64,000 nucleotides of DNA from Aureitalea sp. L0-47 (GCF_026126405.1 NZ_JAFMTQ010000001.1:124001-188000), one strand, 5' to 3'; positions 25,159-34,989 are shown, numbered from the stretch's first letter. Program-made: numbers and translations. The notes: a model not told the origin generated them from the sequence alone.

Positions 25159-25373
25159 ATTAAATTAAAATCTGACGTTTTTCATCCGTTTTTATGTTTT
25201 TCAGAAAAAAACGAAAACGATGTAGTGCTTTTTTTCGTAAATATTGAGGGTAGCGTAAAAGTGGTTTTTATTGCAAAATTCACTTTTTTACCCTGCTATT
25301 TTTCACAGTTTCTCAATTATCCCTTCAGCATTTTTAAATATTCGTAAAACACCAATATTTTATGATTTTTACG

Positions 25374-25404
25374 TTTGCAAATATTGTTTTGTGACATAGA
25401 TTTA
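25374..25404 (+). promoter_or_regulatory. Promoter of the CBM48-like gene
   Basis: TTTG (25374-25377), 19 bp, then TAGATTTA (25397-25404), 7 of 8 positions of TAnnTTTG. The spacing is that of Bacteroidota sigma-70-type promoters. The ATG is 25 bp downstream of the box. Confidence 0.5.
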
Positions 25405-25428
25405 TCCCAAACTTAAAACATTAATATC

Positions 25429-25725
25429 ATGGCTATCGCTAAACAATATCTAAAAAGTAAGCCTGTCTGTAAAGTGACATTTACAGTGCCTGCTGCCGAG
25501 GCAAACGAAGTTAAAGTTGCAGGAACTTTCAACGAATGGAATGCGGAAACTACTCCGCTAAAGAAATTGAAGAACGGATCTTTCAAAGGAACAGTTAACC
25601 TGGACAAAGATCAGTCTTACGAATTCCGTTACCTGGTAGATGGAAACTGGGCCAATGACGACCAGGCAGACAGCTATCAGTGGAACGATTTTGCAGCAGC
25701 CGAGAACGGGGTACTGCATGTTTAA
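25429..25725 (+). CDS. Stand-alone CBM48/isoamylase N-terminal (E-set) protein
   Basis: A 98-residue cytosolic protein that is a single early-set domain of the AMPK-beta/isoamylase N-terminal kind. VKVAGTFNEWNAETTPLKKL is the carbohydrate-binding signature with the Trp, followed by GSFKGTVNLDKDQSYEFRYLVDGNW. In larger enzymes this domain binds glycogen or starch; alone it may bind a storage glucan or regulate another protein. The N-terminal MAIAKQYLKSKPVCK is conserved in related flavobacterial proteins as I remember them. A good promoter and a strong terminator make it a single-gene unit, probably well expressed. Confidence 0.85.
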   Translation: MAIAKQYLKSKPVCKVTFTVPAAEANEVKVAGTFNEWNAETTPLKKLKNGSFKGTVNLDKDQSYEFRYLVDGNWANDDQADSYQWNDFAAAENGVLHV

Positions 25726-25745
25726 TTATGGTTGTACTAGGAAGG

Positions 25746-25776
25746 ATCCATCCGCCATTAGCGGATGGATTTTTTT
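25746..25776 (+). terminator. Intrinsic terminator after the CBM48-like gene
   Basis: A perfect 10-bp stem ATCCATCCGC / GCGGATGGAT (25746-25755 and 25761-25770) with a 5-base loop and six T residues. Confidence 0.9.
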
Positions 25777-25786
25777 GTGCCCGAAA

Positions 25787-27079
25787 TCAGGAGTTCATTA
25801 GCTCCTCGATTTCCTCAGCTTCTATGGGAATGTTTCGCATTAAGTTAAAAGGTTCACCTTTCTCCTGAACCACTACATCGTCTTCCAATCTAATGCCGAA
25901 TCCTTCTTCGGGAATATAAATTCCAGGTTCTACCGTAAACACCATTCCAGCTTTTATAGGTTCCCATAGTATTCCGTAATCGTGAGTGTCCAGCCCCATA
26001 TGATGGCTGGTTCCGTGCATGAAGTATTTCTTATAGGCAGGCCAGTCTGGATCTTCGTTTTGAACATCGGCTTTGTCGATCAGGCCCAGGTTCAACAATT
26101 CAGAAGTCATAAGTTTACCAACTTCCACATGGTATTCTTTCCAGAAGGCTCCCGGAACCAACAGCTTGGTTGCTTCATCCTTCACTCTGAGTACCGCATC
26201 GTAAACGGCTCGCTGTCGTTCTGTATACCGACCATTCACCGGAATAGTTCTGGTCATGTCGCTACTGTAGTTCGCATAGGAAGCACCTACATCCATGAGT
26301 AACAAGTGTCCGTCCTTGCACTGCTGGTTATTCTGAATGTAGTGAAGTACATTTGCGTTGTTCCCGCTTGCAATGATAGGAGTGTAGGCGAAGCCATCGG
26401 ATCTATTCCGGAGAAATTCATGCATAAACTCTGCTTCGATCTCGAATTCCCACACTTCGGGTTTGACAAAATTCAGTACTCTTCTAAATCCTTTTTCGGT
26501 AATATCACAGGCTGTTTGGAGTATGTCGATCTCAATATCATCCTTTACGGAACGCAGTCGTTGAAGAATCGGATTACTCTTGGCATAGGTGTGTGCAGGG
26601 AACTTGTCCTTGGTGGCTTTTATAAAACGCGCCTCCCGAGTTTCTGTTTCCACAGACTGCCTGTAGTGCTCGTTTGTATTGAAGTAAATGATTTCCGACT
26701 GTGTCATGAGTTCGAAGAAGATCTTGTCGAATTCAGATAACCAGTAAACAGTTTTAATTCCGCTTACTTCGAAAGCTCTCTCTTTCGTTAATTTTTCTCC
26801 TTCCCACACTGCTATGTGTTCATTTGTCTCTCTAAGGAACAGAACCTCTCGATGCTTTGGTTCTATAGCATCGGGGAAAAGAACAAGTATACTCTCTTCC
26901 TGGTCTACACCGCTTAGGTAAAGGATGTCTCGATGCTGTTGGAAGGGCATGGTACTATCTGCACTAACGGGATAGATGTCATTGCTATTGAAAACCGCCA
27001 CGCTTTTAGGCTTCATTTCGGCCATGAAGTTTTTACGATTTTTAATGTACAACTGTTTGTTTATGGGATGATATTTCAT
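25787..27079 (-). CDS. pepP: Aminopeptidase P family metallopeptidase
   Basis: A 430-residue cytosolic peptidase of family M24B. Aminopeptidase P removes the N-terminal residue from peptides with proline in second place. The dinuclear metal site is visible: two Asp in LLMDVGASYANYSSDMTRT, the His of HGTSHHMGLDTHD, and Glu in FTVEPGIYIPEEG and GIRLEDDV. The N-terminal domain (MKYHPINKQLYIKNRKNF) is the creatinase-type regulatory domain. Normal length. A TATTTTTG box lies on the minus strand at 27102-27109. Confidence 0.93.
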   Translation of the reverse strand: MKYHPINKQLYIKNRKNFMAEMKPKSVAVFNSNDIYPVSADSTMPFQQHRDILYLSGVDQEESILVLFPDAIEPKHREVLFLRETNEHIAVWEGEKLTKERAFEVSGIKTVYWLSEFDKIFFELMTQSEIIYFNTNEHYRQSVETETREARFIKATKDKFPAHTYAKSNPILQRLRSVKDDIEIDILQTACDITEKGFRRVLNFVKPEVWEFEIEAEFMHEFLRNRSDGFAYTPIIASGNNANVLHYIQNNQQCKDGHLLLMDVGASYANYSSDMTRTIPVNGRYTERQRAVYDAVLRVKDEATKLLVPGAFWKEYHVEVGKLMTSELLNLGLIDKADVQNEDPDWPAYKKYFMHGTSHHMGLDTHDYGILWEPIKAGMVFTVEPGIYIPEEGFGIRLEDDVVVQEKGEPFNLMRNIPIEAEEIEELMNS

Positions 27080-27101
27080 GAGTATAACTTGAGAATTCTT
27101 T

Positions 27102-27109
27102 CAAAAATA
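27102..27109 (-). promoter_or_regulatory. -7 box for pepP
   Basis: TATTTTTG on the minus strand, a full consensus match, 22 bp before the pepP ATG at 27079. No TTTG at the -33 distance. Confidence 0.35.
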
Positions 27110-27208
27110 CGGCAAAAAGTTAAGGTGGACGGTACTGTTAAACTTGAAAAAAAAATTTTGCGATGGAGGCAGACTTCTGTACTTTCATTTACTGAAATAA
27201 AACCAAAA

Positions 27209-30052
27209 ATGAAAAAACTCTTACTACTTGCCATCGCCCTGGCCACAGCTTCAATGTTTGGTCAGCCAACCCCCACATCTGTTTCCGAAGTTGAAAAAGG
27301 AATTCAAATGAAACAGCAGGAGGCGAAAACTTCAATTGTAAAAAACCTGAATTTCGAGAGTATTGGGCCTACCATTATGAGTGGGCGCGTTGTGGATTTG
27401 GCCGTCAATCCCGATAACCCGATTGAGTTTTATGTGGGATATGCCAGTGGTGGAGTATGGTACACCAACAACAATGGAACGTCTTTCGAACCAGTTTTGG
27501 ATACGAGTCCGACACAGAATGTTGGAAGCCTGGCAGTAGATTGGAAAAACAAGGTGATATGGGTGGGTACCGGTGAAGTGAATTCATCCAGGTCGTCTTA
27601 TGCTGGTATTGGCTTGTTGAAGTCTATAGATGGAGGAAAGAATTGGGAAAATAGGGGTCTTAAAGACACACATCATATCAGTAAGATCATCTTAAACCCG
27701 GACAATCCGGACGAGATACTGGTAAGTGCAGTAGGACACCTGTACTCTACAAATAGTGAACGAGGGGTATATAAATCTTTAGATGGTGGTGCATCCTGGG
27801 AGCGGACTTTATTTGTGAACGACCAGACCGGGATCATTGAAATGGACGCAGATCCCAACAATTTCAACCTGGTGTATGCAACCGCTTGGGATAAAGACAG
27901 AAAGGCCTGGAACTTTAGAGGGAATGGTGACGGAAGTGGCATATATAAAAGCACGGATGCCGGGAATACCTGGACGGAAGTATCCACTGAAAAAAGTGGT
28001 TTTCCTATCGGCGAAGGTGTTGGACGCATAGGCGTTGCCGTGGTTGATGCTAATACCGTCTATGCCATCCACGACAGTCAATTCCGAAGAGAACAAGAGA
28101 AAAAGGATACTGATGATAATGGAATGCTCACCAAGGAGGATTTTAAAACCATGACGGTGACGGACTTTCTGGCTTTGGACAATAATCGTTTGAAAGACTT
28201 TCTAAGGCAAAACGGTTTTCAGGAAAAATACCGCCCCGAGAATGTAAAGAACATGGTGAAAAGTGGTTCTGTGAAGCCTATTGACCTGGCTAAGTATCTT
28301 GAGGATGCAAATACATTACTGTTCGACACCCCGGTAATTGGTGCTGAAGTTTATAAAAGTACCGATGGCGGTGTGAGCTGGAAGAAGACGCATGAAGGTT
28401 ATCTGGACGGGATCTATTATTCCTACGGGTATTACTTCGGAAAGATTCACGTAGATCCAAATAACAGCAATAAGATCTATATATATGGGGTGCCAATATT
28501 GAAATCTGAAGACGGCGGAAAGACATTTACATCCATTGCTGCTGAAAACGTCCATGCAGATCATCATGCCTTATGGATCAATCCAAAGATGCCCGGACAT
28601 CTTATCAATGGAAATGATGGAGGGGTAAACATCACCTACGACGACGGTAAAACGTGGATAAAGAATAACGCACCTGCTGTAGGCCAGTTCTATACAGTGA
28701 ATGTAGACAACGAAAAGCCGTACAATGTTTACGGCGGATTACAGGACAACGGGGTTTGGAAGGGAGCACACAATTCCAACATGAATTTTGGCTGGCACCA
28801 GCGAGGAGAGAACCCCTATAAATTCATTATGGGAGGTGATGGTATGCAGGTTCAGATCGACAGCCGGAATACCGATATCGTCTATACCGGGTTTCAGTTT
28901 GGGAATTACTTCAGACTAGATCTTTCTAAGGATGAACAAACATACATTCAACCTAAACACGAACTTGGTGAAGCACCGTATCGTTTCAATTGGCAGACTC
29001 CAATCCAATTAAGTTCACATAACGAGGACATACTGTATCTGGGTGGAAATAAACTCATGCGAAGCATGAACCGGGGGAACGATTGGGAGTCTATTTCAGG
29101 CGACCTAACCAAAGGGGGAAAGCCGGGTAATGTTGCCTATGGGACCCTTTCATCAATAAGTGAATCTCCTATTCAATTTGGATTAATTTATACCGGAAGT
29201 GATGATGGAATGGTTCACGTTACACGAAATGGTGGAGGTAGTTGGACTAATATTTCAACCTCCTTCCCTGCGGATCTATGGGTAAGCCGGGTGATTGCTT
29301 CTCAACATAAGAAGGAACGAGTTTATGTTACCCTAAATGGGTATCGTTGGGACGATTTCAAGCCATATGTGTATGTAAGTGAGAGCTATGGCCAAAGCTG
29401 GCAATCCATTTCCAAAAATTTACCGGTCTCGCCAGTGAATGTAATAAAAGAAGATCCTGAAAATGAAGATGTTTTGTATCTCGGAACCGATAATGGTGCC
29501 TGGGTTAGTTTCGACAGGGGGAACAGCTGGCAGGTATTTGTTAAGGGATTACCCAATGTTGCTGTGCATGATATGGTAGTCCAGGAACGAGAGAAGGATC
29601 TCCTCCTGGGAACCCATGGGCGATCCTTCTACAAGGCCGACACAGAGGTACTACAACAAATGACTGGGGAAAGCATGAGTGAGGTACTTATGGCCAACAT
29701 AGCACCTATTCGATCTTCACGAAGGTGGGGTAGTAGTTTTAGTACCTGGTCCGATACCTTCACACCCTCCATAGATATTCAGTTCTACAGTCCGTCGGGT
29801 GGTGAAGTCACCGTGATGGTGACCGATGACAACGGAGTCACGTATAATGAATTTACATCCGACGTGGATTTAGGAATCAACACTATTGAATATGATCTTT
29901 CGGTTTCAGAAAAAGGAGTAAAAGCTATGAAGAAACGTGGCAAGGAGCTTAAGAAACAGGATAACGGTATGTATTACCTTCCGAAAGGAGAATACACTGT
30001 TAAGATCTTTATAGAGGGTAAATCCGACAGTACAACTCTCGAGATTAAATAA
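27209..30052 (+). CDS. Sortilin/VPS10-like exported beta-propeller protein with an EF-hand insert
   Basis: A 947-residue exported protein. The start is the ATG before KKLLLLAIALATASMFGQ, a good signal peptide; the open frame upstream runs antisense to pepP and is not likely coding. The body has many BNR/sortilin-type blades (repeats of the form YKSTDAGNTW, YKSTDGGVSW, LKSEDGGKTF, SMNRGNDW, VSFDRGNSW), as in proteins annotated as glycosyl hydrolases of the VPS10 class. Residues 300-311 (DTDDNGMLTKED) form a canonical EF-hand loop within a segment of about 100 residues inserted between blades. The C-terminal 130 residues look like a beta domain but carry no T9SS tail and no lipobox. Substrate unknown. 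Confidence 0.8.
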   Translation: MKKLLLLAIALATASMFGQPTPTSVSEVEKGIQMKQQEAKTSIVKNLNFESIGPTIMSGRVVDLAVNPDNPIEFYVGYASGGVWYTNNNGTSFEPVLDTSPTQNVGSLAVDWKNKVIWVGTGEVNSSRSSYAGIGLLKSIDGGKNWENRGLKDTHHISKIILNPDNPDEILVSAVGHLYSTNSERGVYKSLDGGASWERTLFVNDQTGIIEMDADPNNFNLVYATAWDKDRKAWNFRGNGDGSGIYKSTDAGNTWTEVSTEKSGFPIGEGVGRIGVAVVDANTVYAIHDSQFRREQEKKDTDDNGMLTKEDFKTMTVTDFLALDNNRLKDFLRQNGFQEKYRPENVKNMVKSGSVKPIDLAKYLEDANTLLFDTPVIGAEVYKSTDGGVSWKKTHEGYLDGIYYSYGYYFGKIHVDPNNSNKIYIYGVPILKSEDGGKTFTSIAAENVHADHHALWINPKMPGHLINGNDGGVNITYDDGKTWIKNNAPAVGQFYTVNVDNEKPYNVYGGLQDNGVWKGAHNSNMNFGWHQRGENPYKFIMGGDGMQVQIDSRNTDIVYTGFQFGNYFRLDLSKDEQTYIQPKHELGEAPYRFNWQTPIQLSSHNEDILYLGGNKLMRSMNRGNDWESISGDLTKGGKPGNVAYGTLSSISESPIQFGLIYTGSDDGMVHVTRNGGGSWTNISTSFPADLWVSRVIASQHKKERVYVTLNGYRWDDFKPYVYVSESYGQSWQSISKNLPVSPVNVIKEDPENEDVLYLGTDNGAWVSFDRGNSWQVFVKGLPNVAVHDMVVQEREKDLLLGTHGRSFYKADTEVLQQMTGESMSEVLMANIAPIRSSRRWGSSFSTWSDTFTPSIDIQFYSPSGGEVTVMVTDDNGVTYNEFTSDVDLGINTIEYDLSVSEKGVKAMKKRGKELKKQDNGMYYLPKGEYTVKIFIEGKSDSTTLEIK

Positions 30053-30071
30053 ACAATAAATGGTGTCAATT

Positions 30072-30102
30072 AAAAAACCCGATGGATTCCATCGGGTTTT
30101 TT
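30072..30102. terminator. Bidirectional terminator
   Basis: AAAAAACCCGATGG / CCATCGGGTTTTTT, a perfect stem with a 3-base loop, between the stop codons of two convergent genes. Confidence 0.9.
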
Positions 30103-30121
30103 GTTCAGTATAAATTAAGAA

Positions 30122-31150
30122 TTATCTCTTAACGAAACGCTTAGTAGCACTTCCGTTGTCTCCGTTAATCTTAACTAGATAAACACCAGCAGAGTAAGAA
30201 GCGATGTTTACAGTTTCCTGAGTTCCCATAGAAGAAAGGTCTACAGTTTGCATTAGTCTTCCCTGGATGTTGTAAATCTCAGCATTCTGAAGATTCAAGC
30301 CGTTACTAGAAATATTGATTTCGTTAACAGCTGGGTTAGGGAATACAGATACAGCATTGTTGATAGCTTGATCGTCAACACCAAGAACCTCAGTTCCATA
30401 AAGTTGGAAAGGAGCATCAAGTGGTGATCCATCACCAGTATCTGCCCATGTAGCATAAACACCATTATTAGACTGAAGACCGTTACCAGGAACGACTACA
30501 TCAAGTTCTACTACAGGTGGTTGCCATGGACCAGAGAATGCAGCGTCACCAATGTATTGCCAGTCGATCCAGTAAGTACCAGGAGCTAATTCAACTCCAC
30601 CAGGTAGTTCAGCATTCACTAATTGGATAGCACGTCCAGTACCTGGGTTAGATTCAGACTCTCTGTACGTGTTAGACCAAGCAGCGCCAGTCCAAACGTT
30701 GTTGATGAAATCTCCATAAATTACAGATCCACCAGCAGATGGGTCGCCATCCCAAATTTGAATTACTACTCCTGAAATAGAAGCAGGAGAGGTAGGTGCA
30801 CCCGTTTGGTATCCGTAAAGATCAACAGCAGTAATATCATAAGTAGCAGTAAGTGTGAAGTCATCTGCAATAGAGAAAGCACCACTTACACCACCACCTA
30901 GCGTATTTTGTCCAAGAGTTTGATCTTGAAGCAAGCTAATATTCGGGTTTCCAGCAATATTAAAGTGTGGTCCGTTGTCATAAACCAACGCACCGCGGGT
31001 TCCTCTGAGCTCCTGTCCAAGAGGCTCGCCTATTTGGCGATCAGCCAGATTCACTTCAGTAGAAGTGTTTTCTACATCTGCACTCTGAGCAGTAAGGTTA
31101 TAGCTCACGGCTGTGCATAATGCAATAAAAATGTAAATAATTTTTTTCAT
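30122..31150 (-). CDS. T9SS type A sorting domain protein of unknown function
   Basis: A 342-residue secreted protein: signal peptide ending near NLTAQ, a central beta-rich region of about 220 residues without a domain I can name, and a complete T9SS type A tail from about 272 (VSVFPNPAVNEINISS ... AGVYLVKINGDNGSATKRFVKR). The centre resembles flavobacterial cargo with FSIADDFTLTATYDITAVDLYGY and TYWIDWQYIGDAAFSGPWQPP. The acidic, Lys-poor composition is typical of marine secreted proteins. A TAAATTTG box is 35 bp upstream of the start. Role unknown; the tail shows that it is released or attached to the cell surface by the type IX system. Confidence 0.85.
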   Translation of the reverse strand: MKKIIYIFIALCTAVSYNLTAQSADVENTSTEVNLADRQIGEPLGQELRGTRGALVYDNGPHFNIAGNPNISLLQDQTLGQNTLGGGVSGAFSIADDFTLTATYDITAVDLYGYQTGAPTSPASISGVVIQIWDGDPSAGGSVIYGDFINNVWTGAAWSNTYRESESNPGTGRAIQLVNAELPGGVELAPGTYWIDWQYIGDAAFSGPWQPPVVELDVVVPGNGLQSNNGVYATWADTGDGSPLDAPFQLYGTEVLGVDDQAINNAVSVFPNPAVNEINISSNGLNLQNAEIYNIQGRLMQTVDLSSMGTQETVNIASYSAGVYLVKINGDNGSATKRFVKR

Positions 31151-31185
31151 AATTCAGCTTTTAAGTTATTAATCAATTGGTCTAC

Positions 31186-31193
31186 CAAATTTA
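31186..31193 (-). promoter_or_regulatory. -7 box for the T9SS cargo gene at 30122
   Basis: TAAATTTG on the minus strand, a full TAnnTTTG match, 35 bp before the ATG. Confidence 0.4.
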
Positions 31194-31482
31194 AACAATA
31201 ATTGATATAATTATATGCCTTTTTTAAAATTTGTGAAGATTAAAGTACTAATTTTATTTTAATTAGCGCCAGTTCGCGATAATGATTAGCTATGATTCGT
31301 GTAATTTCTCGTGGTTATCCTGGAAATTGAGAGGCGATTCTTTTTACTTGTCTGATAAACAGACAGGTTGATCAAATCTAAACTTGACCCATTTATTGCG
31401 AGAATCATTTCATCTGTTTTAACGAAGCGTTTTCAAACCTCGTTAATGGCTTGTTATAATTGAATCATTATTAGCCTTATTG
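31194..31482. other. Intergenic region between the T9SS cargo gene and sdhC
   Basis: The gap between the divergent genes (31151-31543) is 393 bp. Apart from the promoter boxes at its two ends it is AT-rich and has no open frame or RNA that I can support. One inverted repeat, CTTGTCTG / CAGACAGG (31347-31354 and 31360-31367, one G-T pair), could be an operator for either side. Confidence 0.5.
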
Positions 31483-31514
31483 TTTGGCGGTGAGTTTTTT
31501 CAACCTTATTTTTG
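31483..31514 (+). promoter_or_regulatory. Promoter of the sdhCAB operon
   Basis: TTTG (31483-31486), 20 bp, TATTTTTG (31507-31514): both elements of the Bacteroidota promoter are full matches at the usual distance. The sdhC ATG is 29 bp downstream. Confidence 0.6.
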
Positions 31515-31543
31515 TGTTTCTATAATCTTCCAAAATCAAAATA

Positions 31544-32209
31544 ATGGGATTATTAAAATCTTCTGTTGCTCGAAAAGTCGCCATGGCGCTTTCCGGTCTC
31601 TTTCTAGTCTTCTTTCTTGGACAACATTTTGTAATCAACGTTTCATCGGTCATTGACCCGGAGACTTTTAATTCCTGGTCCCACTTCATGGGAACCAACG
31701 CGGTAGTGCAATTTCTCCTGCAGCCAGTTTTAATATTTGGTGTGATCTTTCACTTTGTAATGGGATTTGTACTCGAGTTGCAAAACCGCAGAGCACGTGC
31801 AGTAAGTTATACTTCTTACAAAGGCCACCTCAGTGCGAGTTGGGCATCGAGAAATATGCTTATTTCAGGAGTTGTGGTGCTGGCTTTCCTGGGGTTGCAT
31901 TTTTATGACTTCTGGGTGCCAGAGATCGTTTACAAATATATCGAATCGAACCCCGCGGATACGGAACGATATTTACCGGAGCTGGTACATAAGTTTGAAA
32001 GCCCGGTGCGTGTAGGGTTGTATTGCCTTGCTTTTATTCTTTTGATCTTTCACTTATGGCACGGCTTTATGTCGGCTTTCCAAAGTGTTGGATTCAACAA
32101 TAAATATTCAAGAGCACTGAAAGGTTTTACTAAGTTTTACGCGGTTATAATCCCGTTAGGATTTGTATTTATTGCCTTATACCATCATTTCAATCAATTA
32201 CCCCACTAA
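31544..32209 (+). CDS. sdhC: Succinate dehydrogenase cytochrome b subunit
   Basis: A 221-residue membrane protein with five hydrophobic helices, of the single-subunit cytochrome b558 type (as in Bacillus and Wolinella), not the SdhC/SdhD pair of E. coli. Helix histidines suited to bind two hemes are in LGQHFVINV, IFHFVMGF, FLGLHFYDFW and FHLWHGFMSAF. It anchors SdhA and SdhB to the inner membrane and passes electrons to menaquinone. First gene of sdhCAB, 12 bp before sdhA. Confidence 0.93.
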   Translation: MGLLKSSVARKVAMALSGLFLVFFLGQHFVINVSSVIDPETFNSWSHFMGTNAVVQFLLQPVLIFGVIFHFVMGFVLELQNRRARAVSYTSYKGHLSASWASRNMLISGVVVLAFLGLHFYDFWVPEIVYKYIESNPADTERYLPELVHKFESPVRVGLYCLAFILLIFHLWHGFMSAFQSVGFNNKYSRALKGFTKFYAVIIPLGFVFIALYHHFNQLPH

Positions 32210-32221
32210 AAAGCAAAAGAT

Positions 32222-34225
32222 ATGTCGAATTTGAATTCTAAAGTACCGAGCGGACCCTTAAGCGAAAAGTGGACAAAACATAAAAATGACATTGACCTGG
32301 TTAACCCGGCCAACAAGCGTAACATCGATGTTATCGTTGTAGGTACGGGACTGGCTGGTGGAAGCGCTGCAGCAACCCTGGCGGAACTTGGTTATAATGT
32401 AAAAACATTTTGCTACCAGGATTCACCTCGAAGGGCACACTCTATTGCTGCCCAGGGGGGAATTAATGCGGCAAAGAACTACCAGGGTGATGGTGATTCC
32501 ACTTACCGTCTCTTCTACGACACGGTAAAAGGTGGAGACTACCGTTCCCGTGAAGCAAATGTATATCGCCTTGCGGAAGTTTCAGCTAATATTATTGATC
32601 AATGTGTGGCCCAGGGTGTTCCATTCGCGAGAGAATATGGTGGATTACTAGATAACCGATCCTTCGGAGGTGTGTTAGTTTCCCGTACATTTTATGCCAA
32701 AGGACAAACAGGACAGCAATTATTACTAGGAGCGTATTCTGCCATGAACAGGCAGATCAATCGCGGAAAGATCAAACCTTACAACCGTCACGAAATGCTG
32801 GATTTGGTAATCGTGGATGGTAAGGCAAGAGGTATCATAGCGCGAGATATGGTAACCGGTGAATTGGAAAGACACTCTGCCCACGCGGTTGTGATCGCGA
32901 CCGGTGGTTATGGAAATGTGTTCTATCTTTCCACCAACGCCATGGGAAGTAATGTTACTGCTTCATGGAAGATTCACAAGAGGGGAGCCTACTTTGCTAA
33001 TCCATGCTATACACAGATTCACCCTACCTGTATTCCGGTTTCGGGAGATCATCAGTCTAAATTGACATTGATGTCTGAATCCCTTCGGAATGACGGAAGA
33101 ATCTGGGTTCCTAAGAAACATGAAGATGCAGAAGCCATCCGAAATGGTTCGCTGAAACCGGTTGACCTAGCCGAAGAAGATCGCGACTACTACCTGGAAA
33201 GACGATATCCTTCCTTCGGAAACCTCGTGCCTCGTGACGTCGCCTCCAGGGCTGCTAAAGAACGATGCGACGCAGGATTCGGAGTGAATAAAACAGGAGA
33301 AGCGGTATTTCTTGATTTTGCTTCAGCCATAATGCGATACGGTAGCGAAGTGGCTGCTGTGGAGCATATCGAGAACCCTTCAGAAGAAAAAATACGTGAA
33401 CTGGGAGAAAAAGTTATCGAAACCAAATACGGTAACCTCTTCCAGATGTACGAAAAGATCGTGGATGAGAATCCGTACAAAACACCTATGATGATCTATC
33501 CTGCCGTGCATTACACCATGGGAGGTGTTTGGGTGGATTACAATCTGGAAACTACTATACCCGGATGCTATTGCGCCGGAGAAGCAAATTTCAGCGATCA
33601 CGGTGCAAACAGACTAGGTGCTTCGGCGCTAATGCAGGGACTTGCTGATGGCTATTTTGTATTGCCATACACTATTGGAGATTACCTGGCAGATGACATT
33701 AGAACCGGACCTATCGCGACAGACTCACCAGAGTTTGACGCGGCAGAAAAGAATGTTCAGGAACAAATTAATTCCCTGATCAATAATAACGGAACCAAGT
33801 CTGTGGATTATTTCCACAAGAAACTTGGAAAGATCATGTGGAACAATGTAGGTATGTCCCGAAATGAAAAGGGGCTTAAGGAAGCTATCGAAGGTATCCG
33901 TCAGCTCCGTGAGGATTTCTACAAGGATGTTCGTGTTCCAGGAGATGCGGATGAAGTTAATCCAGAACTGGAAAAAGCAATGCGAGTTGCAGATTTCCTT
34001 GAGTTGGGTGAACTGTTTGCTATCGACGCTCTGCATAGAAATGAGTCTTGTGGAGGTCATTTCAGAGAAGAATACCAAACCGAAGAAGGAGAAGCGCTGC
34101 GAGACGATGAGAATTTCACCTATGTAGCGGCATGGGAATACAAAGGGGATCCGGGAAAGGCAGTACTTCACAAGGAAGACCTGATATTCGAAGATATAGA
34201 AGTTAAGACAAGAAGTTATAAATAA
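32222..34225 (+). CDS. sdhA: Succinate dehydrogenase flavoprotein subunit
   Basis: A 667-residue flavoprotein that oxidises succinate to fumarate. The FAD-binding [20 protein letters not shown] is near residues 38-57; the flavin-linking histidine is in [14 protein letters not shown]; the substrate loop includes [12 protein letters not shown] and the C-terminal [13 protein letters not shown]. The length (about 70 residues more than E. coli) is that of the menaquinone-type enzymes of Bacteroidota. It lies between sdhC (12 bp) and sdhB (10 bp). Confidence 0.97.
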   Translation: MSNLNSKVPSGPLSEKWTKHKNDIDLVNPANKRNIDVIVVGTGLAGGSAAATLAELGYNVKTFCYQDSPRRAHSIAAQGGINAAKNYQGDGDSTYRLFYDTVKGGDYRSREANVYRLAEVSANIIDQCVAQGVPFAREYGGLLDNRSFGGVLVSRTFYAKGQTGQQLLLGAYSAMNRQINRGKIKPYNRHEMLDLVIVDGKARGIIARDMVTGELERHSAHAVVIATGGYGNVFYLSTNAMGSNVTASWKIHKRGAYFANPCYTQIHPTCIPVSGDHQSKLTLMSESLRNDGRIWVPKKHEDAEAIRNGSLKPVDLAEEDRDYYLERRYPSFGNLVPRDVASRAAKERCDAGFGVNKTGEAVFLDFASAIMRYGSEVAAVEHIENPSEEKIRELGEKVIETKYGNLFQMYEKIVDENPYKTPMMIYPAVHYTMGGVWVDYNLETTIPGCYCAGEANFSDHGANRLGASALMQGLADGYFVLPYTIGDYLADDIRTGPIATDSPEFDAAEKNVQEQINSLINNNGTKSVDYFHKKLGKIMWNNVGMSRNEKGLKEAIEGIRQLREDFYKDVRVPGDADEVNPELEKAMRVADFLELGELFAIDALHRNESCGGHFREEYQTEEGEALRDDENFTYVAAWEYKGDPGKAVLHKEDLIFEDIEVKTRSYK

Positions 34226-34235
34226 TAAAGTTGCT

Positions 34236-34982
34236 ATGAAACTAACTCTTAAAATTTGGCGTCAAAAGAACGCACAGTCAAAAGGAAGCATGCAAACGTA
34301 TCCCATCGATGGAATCGATGGTGATATGTCTTTCCTGGAAATGCTGGATGTGTTGAATACGCAGCTTATCGATAAAGGCGAGGAGCCGGTGGTTTTCGAC
34401 CATGACTGCCGCGAAGGGATTTGTGGTACTTGCTCATTGCAGATCAATGGAGAGCCTCATGGTCCCGACCGCCTGATTACCACTTGCCAGTTGCACATGC
34501 GAAAGTTCAACGATGGTGATACTATAGTGATCGAACCTTTCAGGGCTAAAGCATTCCCGGTGATAAAAGACCTTATGGTTGACCGTAGTGCCTTTGATCG
34601 CATTCAACAGGCCGGAGGGTATGTCTCGGTAAACACTTCCGGAAACACTATCGATGCCAATGCCATCCCAATTGAAAAAGAAGATGCGGATGAAGCCTTT
34701 AACGCCGCCGCATGTATAGGATGTGGAGCTTGTGTAGCTGCCTGTAAGAATGCGAGTGCTATGCTGTTTACGGCTGCTAAAGTGAGTCAGTTTTCCCTGT
34801 TACCTCAGGGGCGGGTTGAGGCTACTCGACGTGTGCTTAATATGGTGGAGCAAATGGACAAAGAAGGTTTTGGTAATTGTACCAACACCGGCGCTTGTGA
34901 AATTGAATGTCCGAAAGGAATCTCTCTGGAGAATATAGCACGAATGAACAGGGAATACCTTGCTGCCAGCCTAAGAGGTTAA
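34236..34982 (+). CDS. sdhB: Succinate dehydrogenase iron-sulfur subunit
   Basis: A 248-residue subunit that carries electrons from SdhA to the quinone site. The [2Fe-2S] ligands are in [14 protein letters not shown] with the later CQLHM; the two C-terminal clusters use [13 protein letters not shown] and [14 protein letters not shown]. The residue spacing of the third motif is that of the Bacteroidota enzyme. Last gene of the operon; the stop codon is 7 bp from that of the convergent hybrid kinase and no strong terminator is visible. Confidence 0.97.
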   Translation: MKLTLKIWRQKNAQSKGSMQTYPIDGIDGDMSFLEMLDVLNTQLIDKGEEPVVFDHDCREGICGTCSLQINGEPHGPDRLITTCQLHMRKFNDGDTIVIEPFRAKAFPVIKDLMVDRSAFDRIQQAGGYVSVNTSGNTIDANAIPIEKEDADEAFNAAACIGCGACVAACKNASAMLFTAAKVSQFSLLPQGRVEATRRVLNMVEQMDKEGFGNCTNTGACEIECPKGISLENIARMNREYLAASLRG

Positions 34983-34989
34983 TCACACC

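Noticed and set aside
26933-27208. N-terminal extension of the sortilin-like protein
   Set aside because: This open stretch is antisense to pepP, and a proper signal peptide starts at 27209. I use the later ATG.
27209-30052. Call as an active glycosyl hydrolase
   Set aside because: Proteins with these sortilin-type blades are often annotated so, but I see no catalytic acid pair that would support it.
33725-34171. Open frame of 148 codons on the minus strand
   Set aside because: It is antisense to sdhA, which is unmistakable.
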